Origin: Myxococcales bacterium UBA1660
GTDB taxonomy: Bacteria > Myxococcota_A > Polyangia > Polyangiales > Houyiibacteriaceae
Length of the DNA: 64,000 nucleotides
Direction: 5' to 3'
Assembly (NCBI GenBank): GCA_002320815.1
Contig: DCLA01000128.1
Coordinates: forward strand, 1 to 64,000
Below the pieces are notes generated by a model. It ran no database searches. It was not told the DNA's origin and saw only the letters and a list, made by a program, of their open reading frames with translations. Every line of letters starts with the position of its first letter. Within the stretch, counting starts at the first letter, position 1. Shown in pieces: positions 57,710-64,000 of the stretch. Made by a program: the position numbers and the translations under genes.

Positions 57710-59467
57710 TCAGGCCGACTTGGCGGCCTCGCGGATCTGCTCCGGCATGTCCGGCTCGTCGCCGTCCCGGGTCTCGCCCATGACCGAGCGCCGCAGCGGC
57801 TCGTACTCGGGCAGGAAGGTCCGCTTCCGCCGCGCGCGCAGGCCCTCCTCGAGATCCTCGAAGGCCTTGGGCTGGGTGGTCAGGATGGACTCCTCGTCGA
57901 CCTCGTCGATGAGCGAGTCGGGCAGGTACTTCTCCGCGTAGTCCTTGTAGACCCCGCTGCGGACGAAGAGGTCCAGGAGCTCCGGATCCAGGTGGTTGTC
58001 CCGCTTCATGAAGCTCAGGATCCGCATGGACTCGCTGAGGGTCTTGCCCTTCTTGTAGGGCCGGTCCTGGGCGGTGAGCGCCTCGAAGACGTCGGCGATG
58101 GCCATGATCCGCGCGGGCACCGACATATCCCCGGCGTGCATGCCCCGGGGGTACCCCTTGGCGTCCATCTTCTCGTGGTGCCCGCCGGCGTACTCCGGCA
58201 CCCGCCGCAGGTTCCGCGGGAAGGGCAGCGCCTCGAGCATCTGGATGGTCTGGACCATGTGCCCGTTGATGATCAGCCGCTCCTCCTCGGTGAGGGTGCC
58301 CCGGGAGATGCAGAGGTTCTCGATCTCGTCCTCGTCGAGGAGCGCGCGCTTCAGCTTGCCCTCCACGTACTGGCGCGCGCCGATGGCGTGGATGCGCTCC
58401 TTCGCCTCGTCGCTGAGGAACTCGCTGCCCACGTTGGCGTGGACCAGGAACTCCCGGTCCTCGTCGAGCGCGGCGATCTCCCGCTGGAAGCGCGCCTTGG
58501 CCTCCTCGTCGCCCTCGAGCTGCGCCTCGAGCATGCGGATCTTGGCGTCCCGCTTGAGCACCTCGAAGCGGGTCTTCACCATCTCGATCCGGTCGAAGAT
58601 GGTCTCCAGCTTGGTCGCCTTGTCCATCACGTGGACCGGCGTGGTCACCTTGCCGCAGTCGTGGAGCCAGGCCGCGATCTTCAGCTCGTACCACTCCTCC
58701 TCGGTGAGCGTGAACTCGGCGAAGGGCCCCTCGTCGGCGGCCACCGCCGCCTGGGCGAGCATCAGCGTCAGCACCGGCACCCGCTCGCAGTGCGCCCCGG
58801 TGTAGGGCGACTTGGAGTCGATGGCCGCGGCGATCATCTGGATGAACGCCTCGAGGAGCGCCTTCTGTCCCTCCAGCAGGAGCTGGTTATCGAGGGCCAC
58901 CGCGGCCTGGGAGGCGAGCGCCTCGACGATGCGCTGCTCCTCCTCGCGGAAGGGCACCACCGCGCCGGTCTCGGGGTCCTTGGCGTTCAGGAGCTGGAGC
59001 ACCCCGATCACCCGGTCCTGGTGGTTGACCATGGGGATGGTCAGGAACGACTGGGACCGATAGCCGGCCTCGTCGTCGAAGCGCTTGGTCCCGCTGAAGT
59101 CGAAGCCGGTGGCGTCGTAGGCGTCCGGGATGTTGAAGGACTCCTTCCGGAGCGCGGCGCAGGTCGCGATGTTGTGCTCGTTCGGCGCGCCGGACTTCGC
59201 GAACATCGGCAGCGGCGCGAACTCGATGGGCTTGCCGGTGGTCCCCCCCAGCGCGATCCCCAGCGAGTCGGTGCGCATGATGGCGAAGCGCAGCTGGTCG
59301 TCCTCGGTGCGCAGGTAGAGGGTCCCGCCGTCCGCGTTGCAGAGCTTCTTGGCCTCCAAGAGGATCCGCTCCACCAGCCGGTCCTTGTCGTCCTCGGCGG
59401 ACAGGGCGATGCCCACTTCGTACAGCAGCTCGAGGCGCTCGAGGCGCCGCTCCAGGCTCTCGCTCAT
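57710..59467 (-). CDS. GAF-HD-GYP domain protein (putative c-di-GMP phosphodiesterase)
   Basis: 585 aa. A short coiled coil (RRLERLELLYEVG) leads into a GAF domain (about 15-195: NADGGTLYLRTEDDQLRFAI, VIGVLQLLNAKD). The HD-GYP domain follows (about 205-520): His in YTGAHCERVP, His269-Asp270 in WLHDCGKV, INGHMVQTIQML, and HHEKMDAKGYP near 430. About 100 helical residues are inserted between the HD and GYP parts. HHExxDAxGYP replaces the usual HHExxDGxGYP (Gly to Ala). Metal ligands are kept, so cyclic di-GMP hydrolysis is plausible. ATG 59467 is chosen at the coiled-coil start. Signal input is through GAF. Confidence 0.9.
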   Translation of the reverse strand: MSESLERRLERLELLYEVGIALSAEDDKDRLVERILLEAKKLCNADGGTLYLRTEDDQLRFAIMRTDSLGIALGGTTGKPIEFAPLPMFAKSGAPNEHNIATCAALRKESFNIPDAYDATGFDFSGTKRFDDEAGYRSQSFLTIPMVNHQDRVIGVLQLLNAKDPETGAVVPFREEEQRIVEALASQAAVALDNQLLLEGQKALLEAFIQMIAAAIDSKSPYTGAHCERVPVLTLMLAQAAVAADEGPFAEFTLTEEEWYELKIAAWLHDCGKVTTPVHVMDKATKLETIFDRIEMVKTRFEVLKRDAKIRMLEAQLEGDEEAKARFQREIAALDEDREFLVHANVGSEFLSDEAKERIHAIGARQYVEGKLKRALLDEDEIENLCISRGTLTEEERLIINGHMVQTIQMLEALPFPRNLRRVPEYAGGHHEKMDAKGYPRGMHAGDMSVPARIMAIADVFEALTAQDRPYKKGKTLSESMRILSFMKRDNHLDPELLDLFVRSGVYKDYAEKYLPDSLIDEVDEESILTTQPKAFEDLEEGLRARRKRTFLPEYEPLRRSVMGETRDGDEPDMPEQIREAAKSA

Positions 59468-59608
59468 CGTCGTGTGACCCCTTTGGGGCGTTCTATCACG
59501 GCCGGCCCCCGGCTGCGCCCCGCGTCGAATCGCGTCGAATCGCGCCGGCGGCCTGATCGATGCGCTGGTCGCCAACGTCGCCCGCCGCCAGCTCGTCTGA
59601 GCGGCGTG

Positions 59609-59614
59609 TACCCT
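59609..59614 (+). promoter_or_regulatory. -10-like TACCCT, 7 nt before GTG 59622
   Basis: Predicted leaderless promoter element for the conserved hypothetical gene. Confidence 0.45.
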
Positions 59615-59621
59615 CGGGGCG

Positions 59622-60629
59622 GTGAGCACCTGGTTCCAAGACCTCTTCGGCTTCCCCGAGACCACCTGGGCGGAGACCCGCAGCCGCTTCGCGGTCGAAG
59701 GCGAGGAGCTCGTCGCCCTGCCCACGGGCCGGCGCTTCGGCGTCGGCACCTTCGCCACCCCCACGCTCCACGCGCTCCGGGAGCGGAGCGAGGGCTTCGC
59801 CCCGGGCACGCTGCGCCACGCGCACGTGGCCATCGGCGACGTCCTCGAGCTCCACGCCGCCCACGAGGGCGCGATGTTCCAGGCCGCCTCGCAGTTCAAC
59901 TGCCTGGAGTTCCCTGGCCCCGACACGACCCCCGAGGACGGCGTCACCGGCTACGCCCACGACCCCACCCAGGGTCCGGCGTGCTCCCTCGCCGCGGCCG
60001 CCGCGACCGTGTACCGGAACTACTTCGCGCCGGTCGGCGAGCACGTCGGGCAGACGGCGCAGCACCAGCTGAACGGCCTGGCGGGCGTCCTCCGCGCCCT
60101 CGGTGACGCGGGAACGAAGGTCGAGGTCCGCAACGGCTACACCTTCTCCGACGACGCGCGCCTCGAGCCCCTGAACGCCGCCCTCGAGACCCTCGATCGC
60201 GACGACCTCATGGGCGGGCTCCGCGTCGGCATCCAGTCCCGCTGCGCGGTGACCTTCGCCAGCCGCTTCCAGCCCCCCGACGCGCCCCGGCACGTCTCCC
60301 AGGCCTTCTGCTCCGCGCTCTCCTGCGGCTACTCGCCGGGCTCGCTCGCGCGCTGGCGCGGCCTGGCCAAGCTGGTCCTCGACGGCGCCTACGAGGCCAC
60401 GTTGCTGGCCGCGGCCCAGGACCGCGAGGACGGCCGGGGCAGCGGCGTCGTCTGGCTGACCTTCCTCGGCGGCGGCGTCTTCGGGAACTCGCCGGTGTGG
60501 ATCGCCGACGCCATCGGGCGCGCCCTCCGCCGCGCCGCGCATCTCCCTCTGGACGTGCGCGTCGCCCACTACCGCCGTGTCGACGACGGCATGGTGACGA
60601 TGATCGAGCAGGCCGCCGCCGGAGAGTGA
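59622..60629 (+). CDS. Conserved hypothetical protein
   Basis: 335 aa, cytoplasmic. Conspicuous conserved-looking blocks: FQAASQFNCLEFPGPDTTPE, DGVTGYAHDPTQGPACSLAA, VYRNYFAPVG, QTAQHQLNGL and VVWLTFLGGGVFGNSPVWI. The motif FNCLEFP---TQGPACS, together with a late LTFLGGGVFGN, suggests a single enzyme-like fold, perhaps macro-domain-related, but I cannot name a family. GTG 59622 has TACCCT at 59609-59614 seven nt upstream and no Shine-Dalgarno site, so a leaderless message is likely. The gene precedes the GMC oxidoreductase by 68 bp on the same strand. Confidence 0.75.
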   Translation: MSTWFQDLFGFPETTWAETRSRFAVEGEELVALPTGRRFGVGTFATPTLHALRERSEGFAPGTLRHAHVAIGDVLELHAAHEGAMFQAASQFNCLEFPGPDTTPEDGVTGYAHDPTQGPACSLAAAAATVYRNYFAPVGEHVGQTAQHQLNGLAGVLRALGDAGTKVEVRNGYTFSDDARLEPLNAALETLDRDDLMGGLRVGIQSRCAVTFASRFQPPDAPRHVSQAFCSALSCGYSPGSLARWRGLAKLVLDGAYEATLLAAAQDREDGRGSGVVWLTFLGGGVFGNSPVWIADAIGRALRRAAHLPLDVRVAHYRRVDDGMVTMIEQAAAGE

Positions 60630-60682
60630 GCGCCCTTCGTGTCTCGGCCGTCTGGCCGGTCGACCTCGGCACCGAGTGCCTC

Positions 60683-60688
60683 TAACCT
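60683..60688 (+). promoter_or_regulatory. -10-like TAACCT, 9 nt before the GMC oxidoreductase
   Basis: Predicted promoter element; the gene may thus be expressed apart from its upstream neighbour. Confidence 0.4.
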
Positions 60689-60697
60689 CGCTCCTCG

Positions 60698-62299
60698 ATG
60701 CACTACGACTTCCTCGTCATCGGCTCTGGCTTCGGGGGCAGCGTCTCGGCGCTCCGGCTCAGCGAGAAGGGCTACCGCGTCTGCGTCCTGGAGAAGGGCA
60801 AGCGCTACGAGCCCGGCGACTTCCCCAAGAGCAACTGGGACCTGAAGAAGTGGCTGTGGATGCCCGCCGCGGGCCTGAAGGGGATCTTCCAGATGTCCTT
60901 CATGGAGCACGTCACCATCTTCCACGGCGTCGGCGTCGGCGGCGGCTCGCTGGTCTACGCGAACACCCTGCCCACCCCCAAGCTCGGCTTCTTCCAGGCC
61001 AAGAGCTGGGCGCACCTGGCCGACTGGCGCGCGGAGCTGGTGCCCTACTACGAGACCGCCCGGCACATGCTGGGCAGCGCGGAGAACCCGGTGAAGACCC
61101 GCGGCGACGAGATCCTGGAGGAGATCGCCGAGGACATGGGCCGCAAGGAGCACTTCCACCCCACCGAGGTCGCCGTCTTCTTCGGCAAGCCCGGCGTGAA
61201 GGTCCCCGACCCCTACTTCGACGGCGAGGGTCCGGACCGCGTGGGCTGCACCCACTGCGGCGCGTGCATGACCGGCTGCCGCGTCGGCGCCAAGAACACC
61301 CTGGACCGCAACTACCTCTACCTCGCCGAGCGCAAGGGCTGCGTCATCGAGCCGGAGACCGAGGTCACCACCGTCCGCGAGCGCGAGGGCGGCGGCTACG
61401 TCGTGGAGACCAAGCCCGCGTTCGGCGGCGGCGCCAAGCGCACCTTCACCGCCGACCAGGTGGTCTTCAGCGGCGGCGTGATGGGCACCCTGCCCCTCCT
61501 CCTCAAGTTGAAGCAGGACCCGGGCGCCCTCCCGCGGCTCTCCAACCAGCTCGGCAAGATGGTGCGCACGAACTCCGAGGCCCTCTTCGGCGTCATCGCC
61601 CCGGAGGCCGAGGAAGACTTCTCCAAGGGCGTGGCCATCACCTCGATCCTGCACACCGACGAGCACAGCCACATCGAGCCGGTGCGCTACGGCAAGGGCA
61701 GCGGTTTCTTCCGCCTGATGACCCTGCCGCACGCGCCGGGCAGCACCCTGGGCAGCCGCCTCGCCGGCGCCGTCCGCGGGTTCGCGCGCCATCCGCTGCG
61801 CTGGGCCAAGGCGATGACCGTCAAGGACTACGCCCGGGCCAGCCAGATCCTGCTCTACATGCGCACCCTCGAGGGCACCCTGACCATGCGCCTCGGCCGC
61901 AACGCCTTCACCGGGTTCCGGGAGGGCATGGTCACCGAGCTCGACGAGGGCACCGAGGCGCCCAAGGCCTTCATGCCCGAGGCCACCGATCTCGCCCGAC
62001 GCTTCGCCCAGAAGGTGAAGGGCGTCGCCGCGACCATGTTCAGCGAGACCCTCCTCGGGGTCCCCTCCACCGCGCACATCCTGGGCGGCTGCTGCATGGG
62101 CAAGGACGCCAGCGAAGGCGTCATCGACAAGGACCACCGGGTCTTCGGCTACGAGGGCCTCTACGTGGTCGACGGGTCGGCGATGAGCGCCAACCCCGGC
62201 GTGAACCCCTCGCTCACGATCACCGCGCTCGCCGAGCGCGCGATGGATCGCATCCCGCCCAAGGACACCTCGTCCAACGGCGGAAGGGCCGTCGCCTGA
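60698..62299 (+). CDS. GMC-family FAD oxidoreductase with a ferredoxin-like Cys motif
   Basis: 533 aa. N-terminal FAD-binding GxGxxG (FLVIGSGFGGSVSALRLSEK), the GMC loop GVGVGGGSLVYANTLP and a C-terminal GMC domain (HILGGCCMG ... YVVDGSAMSANPGVNPSLTI). An unusual element is CTHCGACMTGC at 184-194, a CX2CX2CX3C pattern (Cys184, 187, 190, 194) followed by RVGAKNTLDRNY. It would suit a 4Fe-4S cluster. Related enzymes are often annotated as cholesterol-oxidase-like. Substrate unknown, probably a hydrophobic alcohol or sterol. TAACCT at 60683-60688 is nine nt before ATG 60698. It ends near a strong hairpin. Confidence 0.9.
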   Translation: MHYDFLVIGSGFGGSVSALRLSEKGYRVCVLEKGKRYEPGDFPKSNWDLKKWLWMPAAGLKGIFQMSFMEHVTIFHGVGVGGGSLVYANTLPTPKLGFFQAKSWAHLADWRAELVPYYETARHMLGSAENPVKTRGDEILEEIAEDMGRKEHFHPTEVAVFFGKPGVKVPDPYFDGEGPDRVGCTHCGACMTGCRVGAKNTLDRNYLYLAERKGCVIEPETEVTTVREREGGGYVVETKPAFGGGAKRTFTADQVVFSGGVMGTLPLLLKLKQDPGALPRLSNQLGKMVRTNSEALFGVIAPEAEEDFSKGVAITSILHTDEHSHIEPVRYGKGSGFFRLMTLPHAPGSTLGSRLAGAVRGFARHPLRWAKAMTVKDYARASQILLYMRTLEGTLTMRLGRNAFTGFREGMVTELDEGTEAPKAFMPEATDLARRFAQKVKGVAATMFSETLLGVPSTAHILGGCCMGKDASEGVIDKDHRVFGYEGLYVVDGSAMSANPGVNPSLTITALAERAMDRIPPKDTSSNGGRAVA

Positions 62300-62333
62300 A
62301 GGCGCGGCCCGTTCGGTCTCCCTGGCTCCTTCG

Positions 62334-62361
62334 CGCGCGGACCGGCGTCCCGGCCCGCGCG
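62334..62361. terminator. Convergent terminator hairpin
   Basis: cgcgcgg (62334-62340) pairs with ccgcgcg (62355-62361), with an inner ccgg/ccgg stem around cgtc. It lies between the GMC gene and the convergent CsbD gene. No T-run. Confidence 0.55.
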
Positions 62362-62372
62362 GAGCGCGAGGC

Positions 62373-62570
62373 TCAGAGCGAGCCGATGAAGCGGTCGAGC
62401 TCGCGCTCGGCGGCGTCCTTCTTCATGCCGTAGCGCTCCTGGATCCGGCCGGCGAGCTGGTCGCGCTTGCCGGCGGCGACGTCGAGGTCGTCGTCGGTGA
62501 GCTTGCCCCACTTCGACTTCATGCGACCCCGGAGCTGCTTCCAGTTACCTTCGATCTGATCCCAGTTCAT
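62373..62570 (-). CDS. CsbD-family stress-response protein
   Basis: 65 aa, the usual length. MNWDQIEGNWKQLRGRMKSK, WGKLTDDDLDVAAGKRDQLA and GRIQERYGMKKDAAERELDR is the complete CsbD signature. CsbD is a small abundant protein induced by general stress in Bacillus and proteobacteria; its molecular role is unknown. ATG 62570 has AGGAGA eight nt upstream, a classic Shine-Dalgarno site, which contrasts with the leaderless style of most neighbours and suits a strongly expressed gene. The 5' region up to 62834 holds no other gene I can support. Confidence 0.93.
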   Translation of the reverse strand: MNWDQIEGNWKQLRGRMKSKWGKLTDDDLDVAAGKRDQLAGRIQERYGMKKDAAERELDRFIGSL

Positions 62571-62821
62571 TGCGAGTTCTCCTGTGTTTTTCTCGGGTGA
62601 ATCGTGTCGCCCCGATGGGCTCGGGACACCCACCCTCAGTGCACTCGCCGTGCCGACGAAGCGCCCCCGAAAACGGACGATTCCCGTGGCGGATCGCACC
62701 GCCCCGAGGGTCCGCCCCACGGCATCTCACCCAGTGCAGTGTTCCACCCTCGCGCCGGGTCCCCGGACGGCCCCCGGGGACCCGCGCACGACCCGCTGGC
62801 GACAAGCGGACCAGCATTCGC

Positions 62822-62827
62822 TAGCGT
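62822..62827 (+). promoter_or_regulatory. -10-like TAGCGT, 7 nt before GTG 62835
   Basis: Decides the GTG start of the vWA lipoprotein, which sits directly before the signal peptide. Confidence 0.5.
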
Positions 62828-62834
62828 GTCCGGC

Positions 62835-63995
62835 GTGTCGCGCCTCCTCAGCTTCTTCGTCGCCCTCCTCCTCGTTGCCTGTGGCTCCAAGACCGGCCTG
62901 CTCGTCCCCGAGGTCGACGAGGACGCCAGCGTCGACGCCGACCTCCCGGACATGCCCTTCGACATGCCCGACGACATGCCCCAGGACATGCCGCCGGACC
63001 TCTCCCTCCTCGACGCCTGCATGGACGTGCCCTTCCCGCTCACGCCGCGGCCGGCCGAGGTGATGTTCACCATCGACCGCTCGACCTCGATGAACCTCGG
63101 CCTCGACGGGCTGACCCCGCCCACCCCCGCCAGCTCGCGCTGGGTCGTGCTGGGGGACGTCCTCGACGGCTCCCTGCGCGCCGAGCCGCTGATCGAGCCG
63201 GGCGCCAAGTTCTTCCCCGACTTCTTCGACCCCGGCCCCACCCTGGAGGCCGAGGAGGCCTGCCGGGTCCCCGAGGTCGTCGAGGTCCCGGTCGGCCCCA
63301 CCGCGGTGAACGCCATCGCGCGCGTCTTCCGGGACACCGGACCCTTCGGCGGCACCCCCACCGTCGATGCCCTCATCGTCGCCGCCGACGCGCTCCGCGC
63401 CAGCACCCGCGAGGACGTCCCCCAGTTCATCGTCCTGGCGACCGACGGCGGCCCCAACTGCAACCCGCCCCCCGGACCCCTCGGCTCCTGCCGCTGCGCC
63501 GGCACCCCGGCGAGCTGCCTGGACCCGACCTTCGGGCGCATCAACTGCCTCGACGACGAGCGGGCCCTGCGGGTCATCAGCGACATCGCCGAGGACATCC
63601 CGGTCTTCGTGGTCGGCTTCGACGACCCCACCCGCCCCGACCTCGCCGACGTCCTCGACGAGATGGCCGTCGCCGGCGGCCGCCCGCGCCCGGAAGGCGC
63701 GAGCCGGCGCTTCTACGACGTGCGCGAGCGGGCGGACCTCGAGGCCGCCTTCGACGAGATCACCGCGTCGGTGGGCCGCTGCCTCCTGGTCACCGACTTC
63801 GTCCCCGACGACACCCGGCTGGTCCAGGTGCTCGTGAACGGCCTGCCGGTCCCCGAGGACGCCACCGACGGCTGGCAGTGGCGGGACCGCGAGGCCGGCG
63901 AGCTGGAGCTCTTCGGCGACGCCTGCCGCCTGGCCACCGCGAACCCCGACGTCGAGGTCCAGGGACTGCAGACCTGCTTCAGCACGGCCCCCTGA
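62835..63995 (+). CDS. von Willebrand factor A-domain lipoprotein
   Basis: 386 aa, complete, ending just before the window edge. Signal peptide with lipobox LLVAC (Cys16). An acidic linker (25-60) contains a D-M-P repeat (MPFDMPDDMPQDMPPD). The vWA domain begins near 72 with MIDAS motif DRSTS (Asp81, Ser83, Ser85), then GTPTVDALIVAADAL, FIVLATDGGPNC and DIPVFVVGFDDP. A Cys-rich insert (GPLGSCRCAGTPASC) lies late in the domain. Surface lipoproteins of this type are abundant in myxobacteria and probably bind proteins or matrix in a metal-dependent way. GTG 62835 is preferred because TAGCGT (62822-62827) is seven nt upstream. Confidence 0.88.
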   Translation: MSRLLSFFVALLLVACGSKTGLLVPEVDEDASVDADLPDMPFDMPDDMPQDMPPDLSLLDACMDVPFPLTPRPAEVMFTIDRSTSMNLGLDGLTPPTPASSRWVVLGDVLDGSLRAEPLIEPGAKFFPDFFDPGPTLEAEEACRVPEVVEVPVGPTAVNAIARVFRDTGPFGGTPTVDALIVAADALRASTREDVPQFIVLATDGGPNCNPPPGPLGSCRCAGTPASCLDPTFGRINCLDDERALRVISDIAEDIPVFVVGFDDPTRPDLADVLDEMAVAGGRPRPEGASRRFYDVRERADLEAAFDEITASVGRCLLVTDFVPDDTRLVQVLVNGLPVPEDATDGWQWRDREAGELELFGDACRLATANPDVEVQGLQTCFSTAP

Positions 63996-64000
63996 ACCCC

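Noticed and set aside
59523..59600. Plus-strand tail reading RAGGLIDALVANVARRQLV then TGA, like the end of a gene
   Set aside because: Upstream in the same frame is the antisense of the HD-GYP gene with no homology; too short to support even a pseudogene.

Overview
The window is high-G+C bacterial DNA packed with genes on both strands. It most resembles a myxobacterium (Myxococcota, probably the Polyangiales side). Evidence: three Ser/Thr protein kinases, seven or more predicted lipoproteins (several Cys-rich or with DGG/DAG linkers), a secreted beta-helix protein with a MYXO-CTERM-like tail (GCGCR, hydrophobic stretch, RRRRR), hybrid two-component proteins and an HD-GYP protein. Placement below phylum is inference. 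I see no rRNA, tRNA, CRISPR array, prophage or replication origin.

Layout. 1-5.9 kb: signalling block with the end of an NtrC-type activator, a CheB-CheR-PAS-histidine kinase-receiver fusion, a NhaR-like LysR regulator and a single-domain receiver. 5.9-12.1 kb: metabolism (2-oxoglutarate/Fe(II) oxygenase, BoxD-like aldehyde dehydrogenase, phosphohexomutase) and hypotheticals. 12.2-25.3 kb: a defence-like island, mostly on the minus strand. It holds a TIGR04255-type/unknown/retropepsin-like cassette and a type I restriction-modification operon. In that operon HsdM is fused to a half-size HsdS, and HsdR is followed by a zinc metallopeptidase and a Phd-like/unknown pair. The island's right side has an IS3-family scar, a SUKH-like gene and a truncated nucleotidyltransferase. 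Hairpin repeats lie at its left edge. 25.3-29.7 kb: a caspase-family lipoprotein with about six PPC-like beta-sandwich repeats behind an apparently frameshifted membrane protein. 29.7-40 kb: mostly lipoproteins and envelope proteins, an aminotransferase, an SDR, an acyl-CoA-binding protein, and a four-helix-bundle (S23/Avd-type) gene between two tandem-repeat blocks. 40-45 kb: NYN-LOTUS protein, a STAS-like protein, an M1 aminopeptidase and a ketopantoate-reductase-family enzyme. 45-54 kb: three kinases, two of them non-RD with large extra domains and divergently transcribed. 54-64 kb: tandem-SDR fusion, PruA with a small repeat-bearing membrane protein, GAF-HD-GYP protein, an orphan conserved protein, a GMC oxidoreductase with a CX2CX2CX3C motif, CsbD and a vWA lipoprotein.

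The strongest genome-scale pattern is regulatory. At least 16 genes carry a TAnnnT (-10-like) hexamer only 6-11 nt before the start codon and no Shine-Dalgarno sequence. That is the expected layout of leaderless mRNAs. Several island genes (hsdMS, the Phd-like gene, the RibD-like reductase, the SUKH-like gene) instead carry clear Shine-Dalgarno sequences, which fits separate ancestry.
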